Translations under genes and position numbers: made by a program
The notes under the pieces: generated by a model
Databases searched by the model: none
Told to the model about the DNA's origin: nothing
The model's input: only the letters and a program-made list of their open reading frames with translations
Part shown: piece by piece, positions 26,491-34,941 of the stretch
How positions within the stretch are numbered: the first letter of the stretch is position 1
Layout: each line of letters opens with the position of its first letter
DNA from: Elizabethkingia sp. YR214
GTDB taxonomy: Bacteria; Bacteroidota; Bacteroidia; Flavobacteriales; Weeksellaceae
Assembly: GCF_003058195.1 (NCBI RefSeq)
Contig: NZ_QBUH01000004.1
Coordinates: forward strand, 415,256 to 479,255
Reading direction: 5' to 3'
DNA length: 64,000 nucleotides

Positions 26491-27423
26491 TTCATACTCT
26501 TTTTTTTGTAAATAAAAAATGGCCTGATCACCTTTATTATTATAGTTTAATTCTTTCGCAGATTGTTCGTAATCAGCAATTTCAGCTGGGGAGAAAAAGT
26601 CATCTGGCTTTCTAAATTCTTTTGATTCCTCATCAATTAGAGAAATGTCTTTTTTATATAGTTCACTACCCCAGAATTGCATAGAATTAGAATCATAAAC
26701 TATATTGGTAACTGTAAAGCCTACTTCCTTAGCCATTATATTAATACTCTTTTCTGTATGAATAAAAAAATGCCGTGGGGCATCCAGTTGAACCCAATCT
26801 CGCTGATAAACTGACCATGCATTATTAACTACAGGTATTCTAATCATCAAATAGCCATTGTTTTTCAGAAGCTTATAAGATTTAGCAAGTTCATTCATTG
26901 GTTCTTCCATATGTTCAAAGACATGATGCATCATTAATAAATCGTAGCTATCATTCTTTAATTCACTCAAATCATTTTGTAGTACTTTCACATTGTGGCC
27001 ATGTTGATATTCTTGAGGAATAAATCTATCCACACCCTGAATGTTCTTAAAACCATAATTGAACATTTCACAGATCAACTTACCTCTACCACAACCGATG
27101 TCCAATATCCGTTGGGTAGGAAGTATGTTAAGTGGTTGTAATTGATCTAAAATTTCGTGTCTGTGCTTTCTTATTCTATATTTTTTGAATAGCCTTTTTA
27201 GAATAGCTTTGAGGCCTGTAATAGGTGGGACATATTGCTTAAAAGAATAATAATACTCAGGATAATAACTCGCAATATCTTTGGGTATTTCTAATATTTG
27301 GATCGTCTGGCAATTGCTACATTGAGCATATGGAAATTCCTTTCGAATGCCAAACATCATTTCTCTGGCATTAAATGTATTTTCTAGGTTTGCGCCGCAA
27401 ATCTTGCATTTTTTTATTGTCAT
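26479..27423 (-). CDS. class I SAM-dependent methyltransferase with zinc ribbon
   Basis: The 314-aa protein has an N-terminal zinc ribbon (CKICGANL and CSNCQTIQ). A Rossmann methyltransferase follows with motif I ILDIGCGRGKLICEM, motif II-like VLQNDLSEL and YDLLMMHHVFEHMEEP. A C-terminal helical part completes it. This ribbon-methyltransferase form is common among enzymes that modify sugars or small molecules in polysaccharide and natural-product clusters. Here it stands alone, with AT-rich flanks and no glycan genes beside it, so the substrate is unknown. The isolated placement could reflect acquisition by transfer, which is only a guess. Confidence 0.85.
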   Translation of the reverse strand: MTIKKCKICGANLENTFNAREMMFGIRKEFPYAQCSNCQTIQILEIPKDIASYYPEYYYSFKQYVPPITGLKAILKRLFKKYRIRKHRHEILDQLQPLNILPTQRILDIGCGRGKLICEMFNYGFKNIQGVDRFIPQEYQHGHNVKVLQNDLSELKNDSYDLLMMHHVFEHMEEPMNELAKSYKLLKNNGYLMIRIPVVNNAWSVYQRDWVQLDAPRHFFIHTEKSINIMAKEVGFTVTNIVYDSNSMQFWGSELYKKDISLIDEESKEFRKPDDFFSPAEIADYEQSAKELNYNNKGDQAIFYLQKKEYEKVI

Positions 27424-27676
27424 TTTATCGAAATATTATATACGAAAATAAAAGTACATAAATATCTTAATAGTTAACTATGGTAATTATGCTAAATTTA
27501 AATAAATTTCACCTAAATAGGAAAGTATAATTGTTGAATTAATTTTATATAAACTTAATTCAATGGAAAAAACAACTTTTGCATAAATTTTATAAATTAA
27601 ATATAATATGTAAGAGATGTGCATTCTTTTGGAATATTTTTATTTAAAATTTCAGGCTTCAAATTTCAAACTTCTT

Positions 27677-27684
27677 TATATTTG
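27677..27684 (+). promoter_or_regulatory. -7 element of the DUF4403 gene
   Basis: TATATTTG matches TAnnTTTG, 16 bp before the ATG at 27701. The rest of the 277-bp gap is very AT-rich with nothing else I can name. Confidence 0.5.
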
Positions 27685-27700
27685 CCTGTACAATTTTTAA

Positions 27701-29062
27701 ATGATGAAGAAAATACTTTTATTCGTATTGGTATCAGCATATAGCTTTGCGCAGGATACAGTTGAATATAACTTTCCCAAAATAAAATCAGGGATTTCTA
27801 TTCCGGTCGTTATTCCGATGGCAGAAATCAACAGATTAATTAACCAGTCTATTAATGGCGTAATTTATGAGGATAAATCCTATACGGATAACAATAATGA
27901 CCAGTTTAAAACAAGAGTTGAAAAAAATGGAAACATTGTTATACAAGGGCTAACCAATAACCGTATTATGATCTCTGTACCTCTGAAGATATGGGCAGAA
28001 AAGGGGTATGGTACTTTAGGCTATTATGCTTATCAGTCGACAAACTTTAGTGTGGTAATGAATTTTATATCCAATATCAGTTTTAATAATAACTGGACAC
28101 TGAATACGGCAACTACAACAGCTGGTTTTGTATGGAAAGAAAAACCTGTATTGGACTATGGTAAAGTAAAGATTCCTATATCATCACTTATAGAAAGCAC
28201 GCTAACAAAGCAACAGCAGAAATTTACCGGGGTTATAGACAAACAGGTAAAGGAAAAAATGAATATGCAGCCTTATCTGGTAATGGCGTGGAACCAGTTT
28301 GTAAATCCTATCAATATCTCCGAAGAATATCATACATGGTTGAAGATTAGCCCGCAAAGTCTTTCTGCAACACCCCTAAAAGTGTATGCTAACCAAATTT
28401 CTGCAACACTGGGAGTAGATTTGTATTCTGAAACATTCACAGGAAATCAACCAGCTGCCGGTGCAAGTGTAACTACAGTGCCTGGTTTTGTAACCAAACC
28501 CGCAATAGATAATGTTTTTAAGCTGCAGACTACAGCGAATATTCCATTTACAGAAGCTACGAGACTAGCAGAACAACAGTTTTTACACAAAGAATTTACC
28601 TTCAGAGAAGGGAAGTCTAAGATTGTGATTGAAAGTATAAAAGTATACGGAAAAGACGAGAAGGTAGTAATAGAGGCGGAGACAAGCGGAACGGTTAACG
28701 GTACTTCCGTTATTACCGGCACACCTACCTATGATCCTGTAAAAAAGAAAATTGTGTTCACTGATACAAAGTTCAATCTGAAAACAAGCAATATTTTTCA
28801 GAAAACACTTGTATTCCTTTTTAAAGGAAAGATTGTTAATATGATTGAAAAAGAATATGGTATTCCTACATTGGAGATGGAAAAGAGTTCTCGTAAGAGT
28901 ATTGAAGAAAGCCTAAACAAAGAATATTATAAAGGACTATTTATAAAAGGAAAGGTAATAGATTTCAGACCATCTGATTTTGTAGTAGGAAATAGCAGTA
29001 TAACAGCAATTATAGATACTAAAGCAAATGCTCAGTTAATGATATCAGGACTTAGTTTCTAA
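27701..29062 (+). CDS. DUF4403 family periplasmic/outer-membrane-associated protein
   Basis: A 453-aa protein with a Sec signal ending YSFAQ. The mature part opens with SGISIPVVIPMAEINRLINQSI and continues in long beta-rich segments (VPLKIWAEKGYGTLGYYAY, LVMAWNQFVNPINIS, TWLKISPQSLS, VVIEAETSGTVNG). This is the DUF4403 pattern, a Bacteroidota family I relate to tubular lipid-binding (SMP/BPI-like) folds by shape only. No catalytic motif is seen. It is monocistronic with its own promoter element and terminator. Confidence 0.75.
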   Translation: MMKKILLFVLVSAYSFAQDTVEYNFPKIKSGISIPVVIPMAEINRLINQSINGVIYEDKSYTDNNNDQFKTRVEKNGNIVIQGLTNNRIMISVPLKIWAEKGYGTLGYYAYQSTNFSVVMNFISNISFNNNWTLNTATTTAGFVWKEKPVLDYGKVKIPISSLIESTLTKQQQKFTGVIDKQVKEKMNMQPYLVMAWNQFVNPINISEEYHTWLKISPQSLSATPLKVYANQISATLGVDLYSETFTGNQPAAGASVTTVPGFVTKPAIDNVFKLQTTANIPFTEATRLAEQQFLHKEFTFREGKSKIVIESIKVYGKDEKVVIEAETSGTVNGTSVITGTPTYDPVKKKIVFTDTKFNLKTSNIFQKTLVFLFKGKIVNMIEKEYGIPTLEMEKSSRKSIEESLNKEYYKGLFIKGKVIDFRPSDFVVGNSSITAIIDTKANAQLMISGLSF

Positions 29063-29085
29063 GCTTAAAATATTACAAATGCAAG

Positions 29086-29116
29086 AATGGCCGGATATTT
29101 TTCCGGTCATTTTTAT
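29086..29116 (+). terminator. intrinsic terminator
   Basis: The stem AATGGCCGGA/TCCGGTCATT (one G-T pair) with a T-rich tail follows the DUF4403 gene. Confidence 0.75.
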
Positions 29117-29155
29117 TTTTATATCCCTGTAAAAGTTAGCCTAAGCATTCGTTAT

Positions 29156-29186
29156 ATTGCCTGAAGTTATTATTGGTGCATATTTG
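29156..29186 (+). promoter_or_regulatory. promoter of the dual PPIase gene
   Basis: ATTG (29156-29159), 19 bp, then CATATTTG (29179-29186), near TAnnTTTG. It gives a leader of about 70 nt before the ATG at 29267. Confidence 0.45.
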
Positions 29187-29266
29187 AACAAATATCAGCA
29201 TATCCATTATAAAAATGCCTATTTTAGCGCAACTAAAAAACTCAATTTATACTATACAGGTCATTT

Positions 29267-30346
29267 ATGAAGAAAGTCGTATTTTTGTGTACAGTATTAT
29301 TAACCTTATTAAACTGTAAAACTTTGGATTTAAAAGAAATCAATTTAGACAAAGCTGCTTATGAGCAATTGCCGGAGGGGCTTTATGGAAATTTGAAGAC
29401 AACAAAAGGAGATATCCTTGTTAAATTTAACGATAAAGAATCACCAGTAACAGTTGCTAACTTCGTAGGATTAGCAGAAGGAAAAATAGAAAACTCGGCA
29501 AAGAAGAAAGGAGAACCTTTCTATAACGGGACTATTTTCCACAGAGTAATCAAAGATTTTATGATTCAGGGCGGAGACCCTAAGGGAACAGGAATGGGTG
29601 ATCCTGGTTATAAATTCGATGATGAGAAAAACGACCTTAAGCATACGGGAAAAGGTATTCTTTCTATGGCTAATTCTGGTCCTAATACCAACGGATCTCA
29701 GTTCTTTATTACTGAAGTGGCAACACCTTGGTTAGACGGAAAACACACGATTTTTGGTAAAGTGATAAAAGGAGAGCAGGTTATAGATGATGTAGCTAAT
29801 ATAGAAAAAGGCGCTCAGGACAAACCAAAAACTGACATTGTATTGGAGAAGGTGACCATCTTTACAAAAGGTGATGCCTATAAGCACTACGATGCGGCTA
29901 AACTTTTCAATGAAGGAAAATCTAAGATCACTGAAAACAACAAAGTATTCGTTCAGAAGAAAGAAGAGGAAGCTAAAAAGAAATTAGAAGAGCTAAAGAG
30001 CGGAATGACAACTACTGCTAGTGGTTTGATGTATAAAATTACAAAAACTACAGATGGCGCCCAGCCAGTTGCAGGAAATACCGTTTCTGTTCACTACACA
30101 GGTAAATTAACAAGCGGACAGGTTTTCGATTCATCAATTTCAAGAAACGAGCCTATCGAATTCCCAGTAGGAACTGGACGTGTAATTAAAGGCTGGGATG
30201 AAGGTATTCTTTTACTAAAAGAAGGAGAAGAAGCTACATTCCTTATTCCACCAGATTTAGGTTACGGAGCAAGAGGTGCCGGAGGTGTTATCCCACCAAA
30301 TGCATGGTTAATCTTCGAAGTTAAATTAGTGAAAGCTAAAGCATAA
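29267..30346 (+). CDS. cyclophilin-FKBP dual peptidyl-prolyl isomerase lipoprotein
   Basis: The 359-aa predicted lipoprotein has a lipobox in LLTLLNCKTL. Residues about 40-205 are a cyclophilin domain (YNGTIFHRVIKDFMIQGGDPKG, SMANSGPNTNGSQFFIT, LDGKHTIFGKV). A charged coiled linker follows at about 210-245. Residues about 250-359 are an FKBP domain (VSVHYTGKLTSGQVFDSS, GTGRVIKGWDEGILLLKEG, LGYGARG, PPNAWLIFEVKL). Both isomerase folds look intact. Dual-family immunophilins of this cyclophilin-FKBP order have been described from Flavobacterium. It probably assists folding of outer-membrane or periplasmic proteins. Confidence 0.95.
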   Translation: MKKVVFLCTVLLTLLNCKTLDLKEINLDKAAYEQLPEGLYGNLKTTKGDILVKFNDKESPVTVANFVGLAEGKIENSAKKKGEPFYNGTIFHRVIKDFMIQGGDPKGTGMGDPGYKFDDEKNDLKHTGKGILSMANSGPNTNGSQFFITEVATPWLDGKHTIFGKVIKGEQVIDDVANIEKGAQDKPKTDIVLEKVTIFTKGDAYKHYDAAKLFNEGKSKITENNKVFVQKKEEEAKKKLEELKSGMTTTASGLMYKITKTTDGAQPVAGNTVSVHYTGKLTSGQVFDSSISRNEPIEFPVGTGRVIKGWDEGILLLKEGEEATFLIPPDLGYGARGAGGVIPPNAWLIFEVKLVKAKA

Positions 30347-30361
30347 CATCAGATAAATAAA

Positions 30362-30388
30362 AAAGGAAGCAATTAGCTTCCTTTTTTT
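30362..30388. terminator. bidirectional terminator
   Basis: The stem AAAGGAAGC/GCTTCCTTT with loop AATTA, A-rich before and T-rich after, lies between convergent genes. Confidence 0.85.
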
Positions 30389-30401
30389 ATTTTACATTTA
30401 T

Positions 30402-31007
30402 TTATCTTCTTCCGTCGTTTCTGTAGTAGTATTGTGGGATTACATTTATTTGTATCAGGTCATTTTCACCTTGTATCGATTTTAGCTGCCCAACCATACG
30501 CTTGTTGTTGTCCCAATCAGAATAATAATCTAGTGTAACATTACCCACTTTTTTTAGTTTTCCTTTTCTTCCCCAGATATCATTATCAAAATATTCAAAG
30601 TTTATATTTCCGATTTGTTTGAAGAAAAGATCACGGTTCCAGATATCGTTCTTGTGGAAGTATTCAAATCCTATTCTTCCTATGTTTTTAATCATATTAT
30701 TGCGCCCCCAGATATCGTTGTCACTATAATATTCTATAGGATATTTTCCATATCTGTATCTTATGTTATCATTGGATGAGCGATCAAAATCATCTCTTTG
30801 CTGAAAATTGTTTCTTCTGTTAGGCTGGTATCTTAGAAGTTGCCCATAGGAGTCAACTGTAATTACAGCATCTTCTGTATAAAGATCAACAGACAAGATT
30901 GCAGAATTTTGCTCGGAAATGTTCACATCAAGTCCTTTTAGCTGTTGCCCCCATACACTAACAGATGTATAGAGTAGTGCGGCTGTAAATAGTAATCTTA
31001 ATTTCAT
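30402..31007 (-). CDS. secreted repeat protein of unknown function
   Basis: A 201-aa protein with a Sec signal ending SVWGQ. Residues 87-175 hold four imperfect repeats of 21-23 residues built on a core like GxIxFEYFxxNDIWGRxxxxKxI (first three copies contain NDIW; the fourth has SDWD). It is rich in Asn, Asp, Tyr and Arg with no cysteines or catalytic signature. An earlier segment (YGQLLRYQPNRRNNF) resembles a degenerate copy. Regular aromatic repeats suggest a beta-solenoid or MORN-like binding surface at the cell envelope. I do not recognise the family. Confidence 0.7.
   Translation of the reverse strand: MKLRLLFTAALLYTSVSVWGQQLKGLDVNISEQNSAILSVDLYTEDAVITVDSYGQLLRYQPNRRNNFQQRDDFDRSSNDNIRYRYGKYPIEYYSDNDIWGRNNMIKNIGRIGFEYFHKNDIWNRDLFFKQIGNINFEYFDNDIWGRKGKLKKVGNVTLDYYSDWDNNKRMVGQLKSIQGENDLIQINVIPQYYYRNDGRR
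30483..30749 (-). repeat. four degenerate 21-23-codon repeats in the gene
   Basis: In-frame repeats encode (G)xIxFEYFxxNDIWGR units at residues 87-109, 110-132, 133-154 and 155-175. The DNA copies have diverged; conserved words in the given strand include CCAGATATCGTT and CCCCAGATATC. Confidence 0.7.
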
Positions 31008-31233
31008 GTGAGAAAGTGTTTGTTTAAGGTTTATTTTATAACTGAATAATTACGTATTCATGTCTTTTATCCCAACACATAAATTATGCCGCAAAATTCA
31101 TTTCTGAAAAAAAATAATGATAAGTCTGAAAGTATAAAGAATAACCTTTGTTTTAGGCTGTTTAATCCAATACTTACAAAATTGTTAGTAACATACATTA
31201 AGCGATGTATTAGGAATCGCAGAGAGATCATTA

Positions 31234-31241
31234 TAATTTTG
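31234..31241 (+). promoter_or_regulatory. -7 element upstream of the alpha/beta hydrolase gene
   Basis: TAATTTTG matches TAnnTTTG. Transcription starting about 6 bp later leaves a leader of about 50 nt before the ATG at 31298 and makes the GTG at 31256 an unlikely start. Confidence 0.45.
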
Positions 31242-31297
31242 ATATAAGAAAATAAGTGCTGTATGAAATGATTTGCAGTACAAATAAAATTATCAGA

Positions 31298-32221
31298 ATG
31301 AAGTTAACAACACAAGTGAAAGCAGCTGCAGATCACATGCAGAATGTACAGGTATTTGATGCTAAAGATGCTTTAGATATGAGTCGCAAAAGCTATGAAA
31401 GTATGGCTGCCCAGTTCGGTGCTAGAAAAGAAGCAGTAAAAGTAATTGAAGAATTTGATATTGACAACGGAACACATAATATTCCCGTCAGAGTATACCG
31501 CCCGGAAGGTATAGATGCACAGAGCTCATCAGCTATTATTTACACTCATGGAGGCTGGTTTGTTGCTGGTAGTTTCGAAACGCATGATGCATTGGTAAGA
31601 AAGTTGGCTAATGCCACAAAATCCGTTGTTATTTTTCCGGATTATCGATTAGCACCAGAAAATCCTTTCCCGGCCGGATTAGATGATTGTATTAGCATAA
31701 CCAATTGGGTTTATGACAATGCAGATACATTAAAAATTGATCAGAACAGAATTGGTATTGTAGGAGATAGTGCTGGCGGAGCATTGGCAATTGCTATTGT
31801 AAGTGAGCTGGGAGAGAAATTAAAGTTTCAGGTACTCATATATCCCGCAACAGATAATAAACTTAATTCTGAATCATGGCAGACTTATGCAAACGGGCCA
31901 GTTCTTTCATTAGAAGGCGGAGTACAGGCATGGGAATGGTATTTACAAAAAGAAGAAGATAAACAAAATCCTTTAGCAGTCCCTGCTTTAATTAAAGATT
32001 TCAAAAAGACACCTCCAACACTTATATTATTAGCAGGGCACGATCCTTTGCATGATGATGGGAAAATACTGGAGGAAAGTCTAAGAACATCCGGAGTAGA
32101 AACTGAAGTTGTTGTTTATGAAGAAATGATACACGGTTTTATGCATATGGATTCTATTTTAATTGAAACCAAAGATGCAGTAGAAAAGATTTCTACATTT
32201 ATAATCAGCCATATAGCTTAG
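31298..32221 (+). CDS. alpha/beta hydrolase (HSL-type esterase)
   Basis: The 307-aa enzyme belongs to the hormone-sensitive-lipase group of esterases. The oxyanion-hole motif is HGGWFVAGS, a variant of HGGG. The nucleophile Ser is in GDSAGGALA, the acid Asp is in LAGHDPLHDDG and the His is in MIHGFMHM. I place the start at the ATG at 31298 (MKLTTQV). In-frame GTG 31256 and ATG 31268 would add 14 and 10 residues with no recognisable domain content. No signal peptide is seen, so it is cytosolic. Substrate unknown. It is a monocistronic gene with its own terminator. Confidence 0.9.
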   Translation: MKLTTQVKAAADHMQNVQVFDAKDALDMSRKSYESMAAQFGARKEAVKVIEEFDIDNGTHNIPVRVYRPEGIDAQSSSAIIYTHGGWFVAGSFETHDALVRKLANATKSVVIFPDYRLAPENPFPAGLDDCISITNWVYDNADTLKIDQNRIGIVGDSAGGALAIAIVSELGEKLKFQVLIYPATDNKLNSESWQTYANGPVLSLEGGVQAWEWYLQKEEDKQNPLAVPALIKDFKKTPPTLILLAGHDPLHDDGKILEESLRTSGVETEVVVYEEMIHGFMHMDSILIETKDAVEKISTFIISHIA

Positions 32222-32270
32222 CATCAGTAGCTATATCCGATAAATAAAAGTGCAGAATAATTAGTAGTAG

Positions 32271-32297
32271 TGACCGGAAGAGATTTCGGTCATTTTT
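32271..32297 (+). terminator. intrinsic terminator
   Basis: The stem TGACCG/CGGTCA, extended by GAA/TTT with mismatches, is followed by a T run after the hydrolase gene. Confidence 0.65.
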
Positions 32298-32368
32298 ATA
32301 TGTTGTAATTGCGATTGAAAAAGGATGTTGCTTTTTGTCTTTCGGCTTTTTTTTACATTCTTTGTTGT

Positions 32369-32376
32369 TACTTTTG
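32369..32376 (+). promoter_or_regulatory. -7 element upstream of the DUF1801 gene
   Basis: TACTTTTG matches TAnnTTTG, 54 bp before the ATG at 32430. A shorter TAGTTTG at 32399-32405 is an alternative. Confidence 0.35.
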
Positions 32377-32429
32377 TAGTGATACAGAAAGATTACATTA
32401 GTTTGCACCTTATCCCACGCGTATAGAAA

Positions 32430-32858
32430 ATGAAAAATTTGAAACTAAAGACAGATCCGAAAGTCAATGATAAATTCAATAACTATCCGGAATTAATCCG
32501 TGAAAAGATGCAGTTTCTAAGGGAACTGGTGATTGAAACCGCCAGAGAAACTGATAGAGTAGATGCATTGGAGGAAGCTCTAAAATGGGGTGAGCCGAGC
32601 TTTGTTACCAAAAATGGAAGTACACTTCGGATGGACTGGAAAGAAAAATTTCCGGAACAATATGCGATGTACTTTCAGTGTAGTAGCAGATTGGTAGATA
32701 CTTTTCGTATGGTATTTGGGCACCAGTTTAAGTATGAGGGTAAAAGAGCTATTATTTTCCAACTCAATGAAAGAGTTCCCGTAGAAGAATTAAAAGAATG
32801 CATAAAAGCAACTCTGCTTTATCATGATGTAAAACACCTCCAAACATTAGGAATTTAA
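32430..32858 (+). CDS. DUF1801 domain protein
   Basis: This 142-aa soluble protein has the YdhG/DUF1801 pattern. The helical start IREKMQFLRELVIETA leads into EALKWGEPSFVTKNGSTLRMDWKEK. The middle has YAMYFQCSSRLVDTFRMVF, and the end is KGRAIIF-like (KRAIIFQLNERVPVEELKECI). The fold binds small molecules or iron-sulphur partners in related frataxin-like folds, but no function is established here. It is separated from both neighbours and convergent with the K+ channel gene. Confidence 0.75.
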   Translation: MKNLKLKTDPKVNDKFNNYPELIREKMQFLRELVIETARETDRVDALEEALKWGEPSFVTKNGSTLRMDWKEKFPEQYAMYFQCSSRLVDTFRMVFGHQFKYEGKRAIIFQLNERVPVEELKECIKATLLYHDVKHLQTLGI

Positions 32859-32899
32859 ACCAACTCAACTAGCTCATTAATAAGCAGAAATCTCAATTG

Positions 32900-33742
32900 T
32901 TAAGACAGACGTTCACCGCATTTCTTACAATAGCGGGCATCCGAATCATTTTCAGAATTTCCGCATCGCTGGCAGGCCAGATCATTTTTTAACGCTCTTT
33001 TTTGCCGAAACTCCGAAGTAACAATCCCGGTAGGAACTGCGATAATGCTATAACCACAGAGCATTACTACAATGGAAAGGAATTTTCCTATAGGTGTAAC
33101 AGGAGAGATATCTCCATAGCCTACCGTAGTAATAGTTACAACAGCCCAATAGATGCTGGTAGGTATACTGGTAAAGCCATTTACACCACCTTCTACTACA
33201 TACATCAGGGCGCCGATAATAACGATAAAAATGGAAAGGAATAACAGGAAAATGTAAATTTTCCGGGAGCTATGTTTTAGAGCCGAGGTAATATAACGGC
33301 CATCCTTCATATAATCCAGAAGATTGAAAATTCGGAAAACCCTTAGAAGTCTCAGTAACCTGATAACAATTAGATAATGTGTAGTAGGGAAAATTAGTCC
33401 AAGATAAAACGGAGCAATAGAGAGGAAGTCAATGATTCCGTTAAAACTGAAAATGTACTCTCTTTTATCCTTTATACACGCAATTCGGAGAATATATTCT
33501 ATGGTAAAAAGTATGGTTACAAAAAATTCAATACGATACAGATTCCGAATCATTCTAAGACTTAGTGTGGGCACTGTTTCCAGCATCACAATAACTGTAC
33601 TAAGCAGAATGACAGTCAATAATATAATATCGAAAGTTTTTCCGGCTCTGGTATTCGATAGATATATGATTTTATAAACCTTTTCCAACCATCCCTCTTG
33701 TGGAGTCAAATCATATTCCGGTTTTAGTCTTATTTTTCTCAT
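32900..33742 (-). CDS. voltage-gated potassium channel with C-terminal zinc ribbon
   Basis: The 280-aa ion channel has six membrane helices. The S4 voltage sensor is VIRLLRLLRVFRIFNLL with regularly spaced Arg. The pore loop carries the selectivity filter TITTVGYGDISP, followed by S6. The C-terminus adds a zinc-ribbon-like tail, CQRCG, 11 residues, CKKCG, instead of an RCK domain. I start at the ATG at 33742. The TTG at 33751 overlaps a TAnnTTTG element whose position suggests a near-leaderless transcript. It is divergent from the Nif3 gene. Confidence 0.9.
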   Translation of the reverse strand: MRKIRLKPEYDLTPQEGWLEKVYKIIYLSNTRAGKTFDIILLTVILLSTVIVMLETVPTLSLRMIRNLYRIEFFVTILFTIEYILRIACIKDKREYIFSFNGIIDFLSIAPFYLGLIFPTTHYLIVIRLLRLLRVFRIFNLLDYMKDGRYITSALKHSSRKIYIFLLFLSIFIVIIGALMYVVEGGVNGFTSIPTSIYWAVVTITTVGYGDISPVTPIGKFLSIVVMLCGYSIIAVPTGIVTSEFRQKRALKNDLACQRCGNSENDSDARYCKKCGERLS

Positions 33743-33748
33743 CTGTAG

Positions 33749-33756
33749 CAAAATTA
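33749..33756 (-). promoter_or_regulatory. -7 element of the K+ channel gene
   Basis: On the minus strand TAATTTTG matches TAnnTTTG and lies 6 bp before the ATG at 33742. No exact -33 box. Confidence 0.4.
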
Positions 33757-33841
33757 ATATCTTCGTGTCATTCTTACAGAAATAAATGGATGAAAGTCTA
33801 TTTCATTCTGTAGAAAACAAAAAAATATTATTAAATAACGG

Positions 33842-34939
33842 ATGAAAGTTAAAGAAATAATTTCGATTACAGAAAAACAATGGCCTTTGCAACAGGCAGA
33901 AGATTTTGATAATGTAGGATTATTATGTGGAAACCCGGATCGGGAAGTTACAGGAATATTGTTATGTCATGATGCTCTGGGGGAGGTTGTAGATGAAGCT
34001 ATAGAAACCAATTGCAATCTTATTATCTGTTTTCATCCGATTATCTTCTCAGGGTTAAAATCTTTAACCGGAAGAAATTATGTTGAAAGAAGTGTTATGA
34101 AGGCATTAGAAAATAAAATTGCCATCTATGCCATTCATACAGTTTTGGATAATGACCTGTTTGGAGTTAATTACAGAATATGTAAAGAATTAGGTCTGGA
34201 GAATATGAGGGTCCTGATGCCAAAGCAAAAACAACTTTCTTATCTTAGTGTTTATGTACCAAAAGATAATGCTAATGAGGTAGAACAGGCTATTTTTGAC
34301 GCCGGAGCCGGACAAATAGGCTTCTATGATCAGTGTAGATTCAAGCTTAATGGAGAAGGAAGTTTCCGCCCTTTAGATGGAGCTAATCCGAAAATAGGCA
34401 GTATAGAGCAAAGAGAATATGTAGAAGAAGTACAGCTATCATTTGTTTTTGAGGCCTATAAAAAGAACAAGATTCTTGAAGCTATGAAAGCGGCACATCC
34501 ATACGAAGAGGTAGCTTACCAGATCTATAGTTTGGAAAATGATAATCAGTATGAAGGCTTGGGACAATATGGAGAGTTGAAAGAAGAAACAGATGCCATT
34601 ACTTTTTTAACCTTTGTAAAAGAAAAATTTGGACTGGATGTAATCCGTCATTCCAAAATTCCGAATAGAAAAATAAAAAGAGTAGGAGTACTAGGAGGAA
34701 GCGGAGCTTCGGGAATTAAAGCCGCAATAGGTGCCGGATGCGATATATACCTCTCCGGAGATTTTAAATATCACGATTTTTTTCTCGCTGAAAATAAGAT
34801 TATACTGGCAGATATAGGCCATTTTGAATCCGAGCAATTCGTTGTTGAACAATTATATGAATTTTTCTCCGAAAAATTTACTAAATTTGCAATCTTAAAG
34901 ACGAATATAAAAACGAATCCCGTAAATTATTTCTTATAG
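33842..34939 (+). CDS. Nif3-like dinuclear metal centre protein
   Basis: This 365-aa NIF3/YbgI/YqfO family protein forms hexameric rings with a two-metal site. Ligand motifs are visible: DFDNVGLLCG, ICFHPIIFSGLKSL, IYAIHTVLDN and the C-terminal DIGHFESEQF. The central insertion (about residues 130-250, including AAHPYEEVAYQIYSL) is the PII/CutA-like domain found in longer members. It lies 2 bp upstream of the coiled-coil gene, a pairing I recall as common in Bacteroidota. Its molecular function is debated. Confidence 0.93.
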   Translation: MKVKEIISITEKQWPLQQAEDFDNVGLLCGNPDREVTGILLCHDALGEVVDEAIETNCNLIICFHPIIFSGLKSLTGRNYVERSVMKALENKIAIYAIHTVLDNDLFGVNYRICKELGLENMRVLMPKQKQLSYLSVYVPKDNANEVEQAIFDAGAGQIGFYDQCRFKLNGEGSFRPLDGANPKIGSIEQREYVEEVQLSFVFEAYKKNKILEAMKAAHPYEEVAYQIYSLENDNQYEGLGQYGELKEETDAITFLTFVKEKFGLDVIRHSKIPNRKIKRVGVLGGSGASGIKAAIGAGCDIYLSGDFKYHDFFLAENKIILADIGHFESEQFVVEQLYEFFSEKFTKFAILKTNIKTNPVNYFL

Positions 34940-34941
34940 AT

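Noticed and set aside
27424..27700. Hidden gene or tRNA in the AT-rich gap before DUF4403
   Set aside because: No open frame of useful size and no tRNA-like GGTTC loop or cloverleaf was seen.
31256..31297. GTG and ATG starts upstream of the alpha/beta hydrolase
   Set aside because: They lie close to the presumed transcription start and add a segment without domain content. ATG 31268 cannot be fully excluded.
33743..33751. TTG start three codons upstream of the K+ channel ATG
   Set aside because: It overlaps the TAnnTTTG element and adds nothing recognisable.
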